Shown: positions 18,565 through 27,301, numbered from the stretch's first letter. The stretch is DNA of 64,000 bases from Acidobacteriaceae bacterium (GCA_019233755.1 JAFAMD010000006.1:1-64000), one strand, 5' to 3'. Numbers and translations: made by a program. The notes: a model not told the origin generated them from the letters alone.

Positions 18565-21500
18565 AAAAGCAGCTTCAAACCGAACTGGATCTGCCGCGAC
18601 GTGGTGGACGTTGAAGTGATCACACCTGCGGTCGGCGCCGGCGTGCTGGATGCAGAGGTAAAGACCACCGTATTCGGTGTATTGAAGTTAGCGTGATTCG
18701 CGACATTGAAGAACTCAGCGCGAAATTGCAAGCGCACGCGCTCCGTAATATTCGTGTTCTTCAGCGCGGAGAAGTCTATGCTCGTTATACCGGGCCCGAT
18801 GAGCGTGTTGCGTCCGACGTTGCCATAGGTGCCGAGGGGAGGCACGATGAAAGCGTTCGGATTGAAGTACTGATTCGGGCTGCCAAGAATGATGTTTCCA
18901 GTGAACGCAGGGTTGTAGGACGGCCGGATGGGGTTACGGCTGTCGCCATTGTTCGTCGGATTGAAGCCGAGCTGGGGCGTGAACGGCAAGCCCGACTGCA
19001 CGTTTGCGATGCCGCTGATGGACCATCCGCTTACAAGCTGGCCGCGCCAGCCTGAGGCGTTTGACAGAAACGCTTTGCCGCGTCCGAATGGAAGCTCATA
19101 GATGCCGTTGATGACGGCGAGATTGCGCACATCGGTGGTGGAGAGTCCGTAGTCAAGCTTCGGGTCGCCCGGATACATCACAAATCCCGGTGCGTTCGCC
19201 GCCACGCTGCTGTTCCAGGCGGTGCCGTCGTCGAGGCCCTTCGAGTAGGTATATACGCCACGCAATTGAAACCCGTAGCTGAAGCGATGGTTCACGTCGA
19301 CTTCGAGCGCATTGTAGGAGCTCACCCCTTCAGAGAACCAAGTGGTTGTATTCGCCAGGTGGGGATTTGCGAGAGGCGCTTTGGGCGGGTAATAGGCGAT
19401 GCCTGATGGAAGGATGGTCGGAAACGGCTCATTTGCATCGAGGGAAAGCATCTCGTGATAACCGTGCGAGCCGACGTATCCCAGACTCAAATACGTATTG
19501 GAGGCAATCTGCTGATCGATCTTGAACGTCCAGGAAAGAATCGTCGGCGTGTACGCATCGGGTTGGATGCCGCTGGGGGAGATCAGACCGCCCGCAGGCA
19601 ACTGCGAACCAGGCACGATGTGCAGGTTAGGAAGTGCGACGTTCTTGATGGACTGGGTGGTGTTGAACGGCGCCGTTTGGTCGAGGCGGTAATCGAGATT
19701 ATCGAGCAGTGCGTTGTATATGCCGAATCCGGCGTGGATCACAGTTTTGCCTTTGCCGAACGGATCCCAAGCGACGCCGACACGCGGCTGCGGCAGGAAC
19801 TTCGCCCGATTGACCGTGAAGACCGAGGTGCCGATGAGCGGATTTGTCTCAATGACCCCGTTCGAAAACAGATAATTCGAGGCGCGGTTGTGCGCTTCAT
19901 TCCAGCCGTTGGTCGCTTCGAAGCGGAATCCTACGCGCACTTCGAGACTACGATTCACCTTGATCGCGTCCTGAACGAAGCCGGCGCCTTCGAGCGAACG
20001 CCAGCCCAGAGGAGTGGGCTCGGGAACCACTGTGAATGTTGAAACGGTGCCCCGAAGAAAACTGTTCAAACTGCCAAATGAGGCCTGCCCGTACTGATCC
20101 TGCGCCAGATTATCGTTCGCCTGAATGCGTTGAAACCAAGCCCCAAACTCGATCTGATGGATGCCATGGGTGATGGCGACGTGATCGTCATAGGTGAAGA
20201 GATTTCGGGCATCGGAGAGATTGCTGCCGGCGTTTGTACCCGCAAGGCTGATCTGCGAGGCGCCGTTCAAGGCAGTGCCGCCGCCAATGACAACCGCACC
20301 GACCGGATCGCCTTCGACCCAGCCCGGAACGTTCACCGGCGTGTATCCCGTGAAGAAGTAGCTGGCGCGAGAGAAGCCGAACCGTGCCGTGTTCAGGATG
20401 TTGGGCGAAAACACGTGCTGTTCCTGGATGCTGGCAACCTGCTCGCGGAGCGTTTCAATGACGCTGCTCAGCGGGTTGATGCTGGGGGTGTTGTCAGCAC
20501 TGTCGTCAATGGTGTAGACGGCGAAGAGTGTGTCCCGGTCTGAGATGTTGTAATCGGCGCGAGTCGTGCCGAAATCTTCGCGAATGGTCTGCAGCGGATG
20601 GCTGAATGCTTCTGCAATGCCGCCGCCAAGTTCGGGACCATTCTGCACCGGCCAGAGAGACAGCAGCGCAGCTGCGCTGGGTGTAATGCCCACATTCGTC
20701 AGCTTGCCGCTCGAGTTGGGCAAATAGCCCCGGCGCGCGGCGTTGTCCGGCACCAGTGTGACATCACTCAAGCCGAGATGCTGCCGGAAGCCTTCATAAT
20801 TGCCGAACAGGAACACCTTGTCCTTTTTGATCGGGCCGCCGAGCGCTGCGCCGAACTGATTGCGCTGGAACTGGGGGATGGAACCCTGATCAAAAAAGTT
20901 GCGGGCGTCCAGATCGCTATTCCGCAGGAATTCGAAAAGAGAGCCATGCAACTGATTTGTGCCGGAGGCAGTCACGATGCTTACCTGCGCGCCGGGCCGC
21001 TTGCCGTATTCGGCGCCATAAGTGTCGCTCACGACATTGAACTCGCGAACGGCATCGACGCCGAGGAGTTCGCCGCTGGCGCCGCCCGGAGTGTCGTTGA
21101 TCAGTGAAGCACCGGTGTACTCGATGCCGTTTAAGAGGAAGAGATTTTCCTGCGGGCGGCGTCCGGAAACGGAGAACATGTTGCCGACGGACGAATTCGA
21201 GGTCCCCACGCCACCCGACCGCTCGGAGGTGTAGTTGACTACCGCCGGATTCAGGATCATCAGTTCGTCATAGCTGCGGCCGTTGAGAGGAAGCTCCTTC
21301 ACTTGCTTTTCATTGACCAGACCCGAGGTCTGCTGGGTGGAGACGGCAACCGGCGGTATCGCCTCCTCCACCGTGATGACTTGATTCACTGCTCCGACAG
21401 GAAGGGTGATGTCGATGGTTGTGTTCTGACCCACGACAAAGTTCAGACCGGTCCTTGTCTGCGTGCTGAAACCCGTTTTGGAAGCGGTGATCTCGTATTT

Positions 21501-21731
21501 TCCAACGGGGATGGATGGTGCCGCGTAGCGGCCGGTGTCGTCGGTGACGAGCTTGCGAACCGCGCCGGTCTCCAGATTCAGGACCGTAACGTCGGCTGAT
21601 GGCAAGGGGGCACCCGTCTCGTCATGTACGGTGCCGGATACCCCCGCTCCGACGACTTGTCCCCATACGCAGCAGCTGCCCGCCAGCAAGGTAATAAGAA
21701 GGGCGGCGAGTTTCGGGGAACGAGTTCGCAT
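18561..21731 (-). CDS. TonB-dependent receptor with carboxypeptidase-regulatory-like domain (Oar-type)
   Basis: 1056 residues. Signal peptide (about 1-24), then a carboxypeptidase-regulatory-like Ig domain (GVSGTVHDETGAPLPSADV, about 31-115). A plug domain with VKELPLNGRSYDELMILNP follows, then a long beta-barrel rich in N, G and aromatic residues. It ends in Phe, the usual BAM signal. Such Oar/CarbA-like receptors are very numerous in Solibacter-type Acidobacteria and are thought to import or bind large substrates, often glycans. It lies 91 nt after the GH27 alpha-galactosidase on the same strand, so an oligosaccharide substrate is plausible. The 3' end overlaps hutF by 4 nt, tail to tail. 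Confidence 0.93.
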   Translation of the reverse strand: MRTRSPKLAALLITLLAGSCCVWGQVVGAGVSGTVHDETGAPLPSADVTVLNLETGAVRKLVTDDTGRYAAPSIPVGKYEITASKTGFSTQTRTGLNFVVGQNTTIDITLPVGAVNQVITVEEAIPPVAVSTQQTSGLVNEKQVKELPLNGRSYDELMILNPAVVNYTSERSGGVGTSNSSVGNMFSVSGRRPQENLFLLNGIEYTGASLINDTPGGASGELLGVDAVREFNVVSDTYGAEYGKRPGAQVSIVTASGTNQLHGSLFEFLRNSDLDARNFFDQGSIPQFQRNQFGAALGGPIKKDKVFLFGNYEGFRQHLGLSDVTLVPDNAARRGYLPNSSGKLTNVGITPSAAALLSLWPVQNGPELGGGIAEAFSHPLQTIREDFGTTRADYNISDRDTLFAVYTIDDSADNTPSINPLSSVIETLREQVASIQEQHVFSPNILNTARFGFSRASYFFTGYTPVNVPGWVEGDPVGAVVIGGGTALNGASQISLAGTNAGSNLSDARNLFTYDDHVAITHGIHQIEFGAWFQRIQANDNLAQDQYGQASFGSLNSFLRGTVSTFTVVPEPTPLGWRSLEGAGFVQDAIKVNRSLEVRVGFRFEATNGWNEAHNRASNYLFSNGVIETNPLIGTSVFTVNRAKFLPQPRVGVAWDPFGKGKTVIHAGFGIYNALLDNLDYRLDQTAPFNTTQSIKNVALPNLHIVPGSQLPAGGLISPSGIQPDAYTPTILSWTFKIDQQIASNTYLSLGYVGSHGYHEMLSLDANEPFPTILPSGIAYYPPKAPLANPHLANTTTWFSEGVSSYNALEVDVNHRFSYGFQLRGVYTYSKGLDDGTAWNSSVAANAPGFVMYPGDPKLDYGLSTTDVRNLAVINGIYELPFGRGKAFLSNASGWRGQLVSGWSISGIANVQSGLPFTPQLGFNPTNNGDSRNPIRPSYNPAFTGNIILGSPNQYFNPNAFIVPPLGTYGNVGRNTLIGPGITSIDFSALKNTNITERVRLQFRAEFFNVANHANFNTPNTVVFTSASSTPAPTAGVITSTSTTSRQIQFGLKLLF

Positions 21732-21749
21732 GGTTTCTGTTACTCCCTT

Positions 21750-21763
21750 TTGTCAATAGACAA
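21750..21763. promoter_or_regulatory. Inverted repeat near the predicted start of transcription of the receptor gene
   Basis: TTGTC-AATA-GACAA lies 19-32 nt before the receptor start codon. It begins about 7 nt downstream of the -10-like element at 21771-21776, the right place for an operator. Which protein would bind is unknown. Confidence 0.35.
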
Positions 21764-21770
21764 TAGAAGG

Positions 21771-21779
21771 ATTGTACCA
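21771..21779 (-). promoter_or_regulatory. Extended -10 promoter element
   Basis: On the minus strand the sequence is TGGTACAAT, an extended -10 (TGN-TACAAT). No good -35 is present at the expected distance, which is acceptable for extended -10 promoters. It would serve the receptor gene separately from the alpha-galactosidase. Confidence 0.4.
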
Positions 21780-21822
21780 GAGCACGAACCCAATTAAACA
21801 GATGGAGATTCGGCAGATTCGG

Positions 21823-23334
21823 TTACTGAACAGCTTCCATTTTCAGCAGCACCACGCCATGCGACGGCACTTCGGCTGAGAACTCAGTGGAGGATTGGCC
21901 GCGGTCGGCGTGGGCCCAGAGATCGCGAACACGCGCGGAGCCGCTGACCCCGATTTCGCTCCAACGTGCCGTGACTTTGCCAGTGGAAGCACCGCGATTG
22001 AAGAGACCCACGGCATGCGAGCCATCGGCGAGAGGCCGTGACCAGACTTCGAGATCGCCCTCCTTCGCTACGCGGGTGGCTTGCTTTCCGAGCGGATCCT
22101 GGTCGACTGCGATGACCTCTTTGTTCATCAGAATGTCGAAAATTGCGGGTGAGACGTGGCGCAGGTCGTTTCCAGCAAGCAGAGGAGCGGCAAGCAGGCT
22201 CCAGAGGCTGAAGTGAGTGCGGTATTCGGTTTCGGTCATGCCGCCGTTGCCGACTTCAAGCATGTCGGGATCGTTCCAGTGACCGGGTCCGGCATATTGC
22301 GCGAGGCCGAGTTGCAGATCGAGGCCGATATGCGACATCGATTTCCAGTTGTCGCTGATATCGCCCGTGGTACGCCACAGATTGCCGCCCACGCTCTCGC
22401 CCCATTGCGGACCGTGCAGGACACCGTACTGGCAGAGGCTATAGACGATGGGGCGGCCAGTAGCGCGCAGTGCTTCGCCCATTTTGGCGTAGACGGCCGG
22501 CATCGAGTGGTAGTCGTAAACCTGCGATGCGCTGCACCAGTCGTATTTGAGGTAGTCGATGTCCCAGGCGGCGTAAGTTTTGGCGTCCTGCTCTTCATGC
22601 TGGAAGCTGCCTTCGAAGCCTGCGCAGGTTTTTGGACCCGGAGAAGAGTAGATGCCCAGTTTGAGTCCCTTGCTGTGGACGTAATCAGCGAGAGCCTTCA
22701 TGTTTGGGAACTTAGAATTGGTCTGAATATTTCCCTGCGCGTCGCGCTGGCCTTCCCAGGTATCGTCGATATTGACGTAGACGTAGCCGGCGTCCTTCAT
22801 GCCGTTTTTGATCATCGTGTCGGCGGTTTCGCGGATGAGTTGATCAGACACCTTGTTGGCGAACTCGTTCCAACTGTTCCAGCCCATGGGCGGCGTTTTC
22901 GCGAGACCGTTATAAGAAACGGGGCTGGCGGCGGGAAGTGAAATCTTCGCGGGCGGCGCAGGCATTGGTCCGGGCGGTTCGGACGAAACGCGTTTCAACG
23001 TGAGCTCGCGCCCGTGACCGCTGGCAGGCTTCAGGAGCAGCGTGTCCTCCTTGAGCTCGCCGATATATTTCGACGTGGTCAATTCCCCGAAGTTGTCGCG
23101 GACGATGCTGAAGGTGAAGGTGTTGCCGGTGATCTTTCCGTCCTGAATGGCTTCATTGCCCTGGTGGGAGGACATGTAGCCGGTGAGTTGATCATTAGCG
23201 GCTTTCAAATAGAGCGAAGTCTCGCGGGTGGTGCCATCGGCATTGAAGCGCACGAGCCAGTGACCGGTGAAATCGCCTGCCATCGCGGCATGCGCAAAAA
23301 GCGCTGTTAGAAACGCAAGAGCAAAATGTTTCAT
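21823..23334 (-). CDS. Secreted GH27 alpha-galactosidase with N-terminal beta domain
   Basis: 503 residues from the ATG at 23334, chosen because it opens a clean signal peptide (MKHFALAFLTALFAHAAMA); an in-frame extension to 23406 adds 24 residues that do not fit. Residues 20-115 form a beta-rich domain (DFTGHWLVRFNADG, GKITGNTFTFSI). The GH27 catalytic barrel starts at PPMGWNSWNEF (148-158). The nucleophile is Asp265 in YLKYDWC and the acid/base is probably Asp325 in RTTGD. A C-terminal beta-sandwich follows (DLEVWSRPLADG onward). It should release terminal alpha-galactose from oligosaccharides outside the cytoplasm. It is flanked by a LacI-type regulator and a TonB-dependent receptor. Confidence 0.92.
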   Translation of the reverse strand: MKHFALAFLTALFAHAAMAGDFTGHWLVRFNADGTTRETSLYLKAANDQLTGYMSSHQGNEAIQDGKITGNTFTFSIVRDNFGELTTSKYIGELKEDTLLLKPASGHGRELTLKRVSSEPPGPMPAPPAKISLPAASPVSYNGLAKTPPMGWNSWNEFANKVSDQLIRETADTMIKNGMKDAGYVYVNIDDTWEGQRDAQGNIQTNSKFPNMKALADYVHSKGLKLGIYSSPGPKTCAGFEGSFQHEEQDAKTYAAWDIDYLKYDWCSASQVYDYHSMPAVYAKMGEALRATGRPIVYSLCQYGVLHGPQWGESVGGNLWRTTGDISDNWKSMSHIGLDLQLGLAQYAGPGHWNDPDMLEVGNGGMTETEYRTHFSLWSLLAAPLLAGNDLRHVSPAIFDILMNKEVIAVDQDPLGKQATRVAKEGDLEVWSRPLADGSHAVGLFNRGASTGKVTARWSEIGVSGSARVRDLWAHADRGQSSTEFSAEVPSHGVVLLKMEAVQ

Positions 23335-23390
23335 TGGGAAACTGGATTTGATTTTATCGGGTGAAAAAATGGGGGATGCAGGGAGCAAAA

Positions 23391-23427
23391 AATGGGGACA
23401 GTCCACGAGGGACAGTCTCCATTTTCA
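23391..23427. repeat. Palindromic GGGGACAGTCC-type repeat, possible terminator
   Basis: AAAATGGGGAC ... GTCTCCATTTT forms an imperfect hairpin with one mismatch. The inner part repeats GGGACAGTC. It straddles the lacI-type gene's 3' end and the gap before the alpha-galactosidase. A related sequence occurs at 49221-49247. Confidence 0.55.
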
Positions 23428-24435
23428 ATCTGCATTTTTTCCCGGGGGAAGGGTGGAATCGCGGATTACCAGGCGAGTGCCCACGCGGTATTCCCGTCCG
23501 GTCAAGTCGGGATCGGAGAGCATGGTCCAAAGCGCCTGAAAGGCCACTCTGCCTATCTCGCCGCGCGGGACGGCCACGGTAGTCAAAGCCGGCTGGGTAT
23601 ATTCGGCAAACAAGATGTCGTCAAAGCCGACGACGGAGAGGTCTTCGGGAACGCGCAGTTTGCCGTCATAAGCGCGATGCAGGATGCCGATCGCGGTGAG
23701 ATCATTGCCGGCCACGATGGCGGTAGGCGCGGTGGAACCGTTTAAGAGTTTCGAGCAGGCGAAATAACCGCCTTTGACGGTGAAGTCGGCGTCGAACGTA
23801 TGACTGGGTTCGAGGCCGAGCCGGACGGCCGTTTCCATGAAGGCTCTCTTGCGCCGCTGGGCCGAGGTCAGATGAAGAGGCCCGCCAATATATGCGATGC
23901 GGCGATGGCCCAACTGAGTGAGATATTCGAGCGATTCGATGATTCCATGCTCGTAATCGAGAACGATATTGCTGATGCTTTGATCGACGCGGCCCAGATC
24001 CAGATAGACGGCGGCGATACGGTGGCCGGCAAGGGTTTCGATTACAGCCGGGTCAATCTGCGAGGTCAGAACCGCTACCCCGGGGACCTGGAGCCCGACC
24101 AGGCGACGGACGGAATTCAGCGTACGCTGCGGGTCATAGTTGGTATTCATGACCAGGGCGTCCATATCATGAGCGAGCGCCTGATCCTGGAAGCCGGCCG
24201 TGATGTCCGGGAAAAACGGGTTGCGGATGTCCGAAATGAGCAGACCGAGCAGCGTACTGCGGCCGCGGGCAAGATTCCGCGCCGCCTGATTCTGCGCATA
24301 GCCCAAGTCACGAATGGCGGCCAGCACGCGTTCGCGCGTCTGCTGCTGGGTGGGTCGGGTGCCGTTCAAGACATGAGAAACGGTTGCAATGGAGACACCC
24401 GCACGTGCCGCTACGTCTTTGATACTCGCGCCCAA
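23425..24435 (-). CDS. LacI-family transcriptional regulator
   Basis: 336 residues from a TTG start with GGGGAG upstream. The helix-turn-helix is at residues 4-26 ([20 protein letters not shown]), followed by the hinge helix region ([10 protein letters not shown]). The periplasmic-binding-like sugar domain follows ([19 protein letters not shown] onward) with the typical [33 protein letters not shown] block split over its C-terminal half. It probably represses or activates sugar genes in response to a sugar ligand; the adjacent alpha-galactosidase and receptor are the natural targets. A LacI-type palindrome lies 60 nt upstream, pointing to autoregulation. Confidence 0.93.
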   Translation of the reverse strand: MGASIKDVAARAGVSIATVSHVLNGTRPTQQQTRERVLAAIRDLGYAQNQAARNLARGRSTLLGLLISDIRNPFFPDITAGFQDQALAHDMDALVMNTNYDPQRTLNSVRRLVGLQVPGVAVLTSQIDPAVIETLAGHRIAAVYLDLGRVDQSISNIVLDYEHGIIESLEYLTQLGHRRIAYIGGPLHLTSAQRRKRAFMETAVRLGLEPSHTFDADFTVKGGYFACSKLLNGSTAPTAIVAGNDLTAIGILHRAYDGKLRVPEDLSVVGFDDILFAEYTQPALTTVAVPRGEIGRVAFQALWTMLSDPDLTGREYRVGTRLVIRDSTLPPGKNAD

Positions 24436-24493
24436 TTCGCTCCCCTCCGATCAGGACTGCTATGAGTATGCCCTATGAAATGCCACGCTCAGT

Positions 24494-24505
24494 TTAAACG
24501 TTTAC
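24494..24505. promoter_or_regulatory. LacI-type operator
   Basis: TTAAACGTTTAC contains the perfect 10-bp palindrome TAAACGTTTA, matching the AAACGTTT core of CcpA/GalR/LacI-type operators. It is about 60 nt upstream of the regulator's start codon, so autoregulation is likely. Confidence 0.65.
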
Positions 24506-24583
24506 GTTAGGGGATTCAATAGTACTTAAGGAGATTTATGGAGATTCCCTCGGACTCGCTTACGCCCCTGAAGTGGGTTGCGG

Positions 24584-25225
24584 CTAAGCGGCCTTTTTGG
24601 CTGCAGGCTTCCCGAAAACCTCTTCGAGAGCGAGGCTGAGGACGGGCTTGAGTTCGTTGAAGGGGATGGCCTCGTGACCGGGGAGGCGGGCTTCGATGGT
24701 GGAGCGAATGTCGGTGTCGAGTTCGAGGTGAGCGGCCCTGGCGTTGGCTAAGCGGACACGGGCTTCGTGGAGTTTCTTTTTCTGTTCTTGCGATTCAAAG
24801 CCAATTTCCTCCTTGCGCTTTTCGGCTCTGAGCTTTAGCAGGTCGGAGAGGGATTTGTGGAAGGCTCGTTCGTGCGTGGTCTGGTAGCGCAAGTAGAGAG
24901 CGAACTGCTTTTCTTGGTCTATGTTTCCTTCCGCGTTCAAGCAGACGTTCTGGAGATGTAGCGCGCGCCGGCGGAGCCATTCGTACTGCGCCATACGGTC
25001 GACGAGGATCTGCTCGGTTACAGTATGCGGTTTGTATTCGGCGCGGAGGCCGAGTTGTAGAGTGGCGAATTCTTCTTCGTTTTCCCAGGAGAGAATGTGG
25101 AACTCGCCAGCGAGGCCGTGGCGAAGGTTGTTGAAAGAGATGGCTTCCTTGCCGGCCTCCGTTTTAGGGCCGGTAGAGAGCTGGGCGTTTGCACGGTTTG
25201 CGGCAATCTGAGCTTCGGAAGGCAT
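24584..25225 (-). CDS. Conserved hypothetical protein with STGPKTEAGK motif
   Basis: 213 residues from the ATG at 25225 (MPSEAQIAANRANAQLSTGP); a further in-frame start at 25270 would lie within a hairpin and is less likely. The N-terminal motif NRANAQLSTGPKTEAGKEA...NNLRHGL occurs in a large family of uncharacterised proteins in Acidobacteria, Planctomycetes and others. The rest is mostly charged helix (about 95-175). The C-terminus is lysine- and alanine-rich. Function unknown. GGAG lies 10 nt before the start. A decayed second copy of its 5' end is at 29204-29239 in inverted orientation. Confidence 0.75.
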   Translation of the reverse strand: MPSEAQIAANRANAQLSTGPKTEAGKEAISFNNLRHGLAGEFHILSWENEEEFATLQLGLRAEYKPHTVTEQILVDRMAQYEWLRRRALHLQNVCLNAEGNIDQEKQFALYLRYQTTHERAFHKSLSDLLKLRAEKRKEEIGFESQEQKKKLHEARVRLANARAAHLELDTDIRSTIEARLPGHEAIPFNELKPVLSLALEEVFGKPAAKKAA

Positions 25226-25247
25226 GGGCTTAAGTCTCCTGAAAATG

Positions 25248-25284
25248 AAAAACGCCGAGTCGTCAGGCAACGCTCGGCGTTTTT
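25248..25284. terminator. Bidirectional terminator-like hairpin in the leader of the STGPKT gene
   Basis: AAAAACGCCGAG (25248-25259) pairs perfectly with CTCGGCGTTTTT (25273-25284): a 12-bp stem with A and T tracts at either side, able to terminate both ways. It lies upstream of a start codon, where it could attenuate the gene or insulate it from outside transcription. A copy is at 29151-29187. Confidence 0.75.
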
Positions 25285-25533
25285 CGAGATGGATTGGAAG
25301 CGGCGGGCTTCCTACTAGCCATTATACGGGGGTGGCCCAAATGATTCCGGGTAACTCTCTGAAAATAGAGTGATTTTGGGTTGTGACCCAGTCTGATCTG
25401 ACGGATTGGTTCGACAACGATTTCGATGGCACCCAATCCCGCCTGCCCTCGACCGAATTTCGAAGGCCGCTATGGCCTCGGCTCTCGGAATATTGGGAGT
25501 CATGGGTACTACATCGCGCGCGGCACGAAAATG

Positions 25534-25566
25534 GCGCATCGGCGGCATTGGCTGAAACTGGCGGAG
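25534..25566. repeat. 33-bp motif, copy 1 (upstream of the NYN gene)
   Basis: GCGCATCGGCGGCATTGGCT plus 13 nt. Read in frame it encodes a peptide like MAHRRHWLKLAE. Copies 2 and 3 are at 26291-26323 (direct, 29 of 33 identical) and 28772-28804 (inverted). Confidence 0.8.
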
Positions 25567-25649
25567 ATGGTGGGGGTGAAGGTCAGGTGAGTCTCCTTTG
25601 GGTTTCCTTTGGGTAAGTTGTACAGTGGCTTGCGTCTATTCAACGAGTA

Positions 25650-26261
25650 ATGGTGTTCATTGACGGTGAGAATCTCTGCATTCGCTGTCAAGAGATGTTG
25701 AGAAATTCGGGTTTTGAGCCGATCGATGGTGCGTATTACATCAGGGATGCTTTCATATGGTGGTTCTATAACCAAAATATCGATTTTCCCCATGATCCTC
25801 TGTTAGCCTGCAACATCTCCAATCATAGGGGAGGATACGAGTCAATTAACGTTATTCGGGCGGCCTATTACACGAGCATGTGCGGCGACGACCTGAAACT
25901 TGAACAATTGAAAGAGCGGATCTGGGAAATCAAAATGCAGCCAGTAGTGTTCAAGAAAACGAGGAAGGACGGCAAGGCAAAGGGAGTTGATATTGCGCTC
26001 ACGAAAGATATGCTCGTACAAGCTTTCTTTGACAATTACGATATAGCCGTTCTCGTCGCTGGAGACGGTGATTATGTTCCTGTTGTGGAAGAAGTAAAGA
26101 GGCAAGGTAAACGAGTCGTGCTTCAATTCTTGACCGCGGCTTACGGTTTGAATCCCCGCCTCAAGCTAGCGTGTGATGATTATTCAGACATCACAGCTAC
26201 CTTTCAGAATTGTTGGTCTAAGGCTGGGAGCCCGTTGAGTACGGACGAAAAGAAAAGGTGA
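25650..26261 (+). CDS. NYN-domain (LabA/DUF88-type) ribonuclease-like protein
   Basis: 203 residues. It has the PIN-like NYN fold pattern: the N-terminal strand with Asp (VFIDGENL, residues 2-9), a central KGVDIALTKDML and the later VAGDGDYVPVVEEVKRQGKRV (about 132-152). The conserved acidic residues would bind metal for RNA cleavage. NYN proteins are RNases, toxins or RNA-processing enzymes; the substrate here is unknown. The gene has visibly lower GC than its neighbours and a weak ribosome-binding site, signs of transfer. Copies of a 33-bp motif sit on both sides, at 25534-25566 and 26291-26323. Confidence 0.8.
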   Translation: MVFIDGENLCIRCQEMLRNSGFEPIDGAYYIRDAFIWWFYNQNIDFPHDPLLACNISNHRGGYESINVIRAAYYTSMCGDDLKLEQLKERIWEIKMQPVVFKKTRKDGKAKGVDIALTKDMLVQAFFDNYDIAVLVAGDGDYVPVVEEVKRQGKRVVLQFLTAAYGLNPRLKLACDDYSDITATFQNCWSKAGSPLSTDEKKR

Positions 26262-26290
26262 TCTATTGCGAACCCCCAGCCATCAGCTCT

Positions 26291-26323
26291 CCGCGTCGGC
26301 GACATTGGCTGAAGCTGGCGGAG
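26291..26323. repeat. 33-bp motif, copy 2 (downstream of the NYN gene)
   Basis: Direct copy of 25534-25566, differing at four positions. In frame it reads RRRHWLKLAERC. It begins 29 nt after the NYN stop codon. Confidence 0.8.
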
Positions 26324-26343
26324 CGTTGTAAGCGATCGGTCAA

Positions 26344-26667
26344 TTAGCCCCCGTATTGATGCGTAACGCCTAAGCAAACGTATTCAGTCTGATGAGCGTC
26401 AATGTTTCCCCAGTCGGACCCTGTAGTGCCTCTATATTCAAAAGCGAGAGCGATGTGCATGCCTGGCCGTATCCATTGAACCAACAGCCTCCCCGTTCCG
26501 GAGCTACTATAGCTGCTTGGAAGTCCCACACCCGAAATTATCTGTTGAAGAGTTTTTCCCCTTAGGTCTCCGAGAGCTGCAAATTTCCTGATGGACGGCC
26601 GCGACGCAACGCGCATTATGCCGATCACGATTGAGACTAAAACTGCGAGGCCATATAGAATTTCCAT
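26344..26667 (-). CDS. Small membrane-anchored hypothetical protein
   Basis: 107 residues from the ATG at 26667 (MEILYGLAVLVSIVIGI); a GTG at 26685 is an alternative. One N-terminal membrane helix is followed by a small soluble domain (GDLRGKTLQQIISGVGLPSS ... LLVQWIRPGMHIALAFEY). The pattern 'helix, GxPS, then a W-containing strand' is reminiscent of small lipoprotein-like domains of the SmpA/OmlA kind, but this is only a resemblance. No clear Shine-Dalgarno sequence is seen. It lies within the inverted-repeat island between the NYN and TIR genes. Confidence 0.5.
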   Translation of the reverse strand: MEILYGLAVLVSIVIGIMRVASRPSIRKFAALGDLRGKTLQQIISGVGLPSSYSSSGTGRLLVQWIRPGMHIALAFEYRGTTGSDWGNIDAHQTEYVCLGVTHQYGG

Positions 26668-26685
26668 AGAGTTTAACGACAACAC

Positions 26686-27301
26686 ATACCGGTAGTGTGC
26701 CGGAAGGCGACATACGCTCTTGGAAGTAATGGAGCATGTGAGACGAGCATGCGAGATGTAGTCATTCGTTCACAGCACGACATTCCGCGGGCCACGCCGT
26801 GCGATGACGCTCAGTGGCACTGTAACCACGGTGCTAAATGCGCTAAATCGCTAAATGGCGCTAAATGGGGAGGTCGCACATTTAATCCGAGCTCAGTACC
26901 TCATCAAAATCCCCAACGAGCCGAGCCTATTGCGTCTACGGATCTTTCCACGGGCTACGCCGGCACGATAACGCTTAGTGGCACTGTAACCCCGGGCACG
27001 GGTGGAGCGCCCGACCACGCTTAGCGACAGTTGGGTTCTAAAGACACGGAACGCTCCTCACGACCGCAAAGTCGTCGGGGTCTCGGAATGGAAACGCCGG
27101 AACCGTCATTCCGCGCGATAACAGGACTTGGCGCTTTGTTATTGGCAGGGGCTATCGCCTGGGGGCGCAGCAGGCAATCGCGCGAAGCTTGCTTACCAGG
27201 TAACCCCCGTTGAACGAGCCGACCACGCGCGTAACTCGCGGTTGCCGAAAACTGCCCTGCCTAAATGCGTCGCGCTTTGGGCTAGAGACAAAGAACATTT
27301 C
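26686..27301. other. Repeat-rich intergenic tract without a convincing gene
   Basis: About 600 bp holding short repeats: a 46-bp direct repeat (26786-26831 and 26949-26995, ending in TGGCACTGTAACC), four copies of GCTAAAT (26832-26866) and the 74-bp element at 26861-26934. Open frames exist in this tract but none has a ribosome-binding site or family-like sequence. It is probably made of decayed element remains. Confidence 0.6.
26861..26934 (+). repeat. 74-bp repeat element, copy 1
   Basis: Begins CTAAATGGGGAGGTCGCAC and ends GCCGAGCCTATTGCG. It matches, in inverted orientation, 29381-29454 at roughly 88% identity by eye. Confidence 0.8.

Larger units (their letters stand above)
25196..25578. 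repeat. Left arm of a large inverted repeat
   Basis: About 380 bp, matching the reverse complement of 28760-29239 with an estimated identity above 80% by eye. It contains the 5' end of the gene at 24584-25225, its leader hairpin and a tract ending in a 33-bp motif (GCGCATCGGCGGCATTGGCT...). The right arm has about 105 bp extra, or this arm has lost them, near 25389. Confidence 0.85.
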
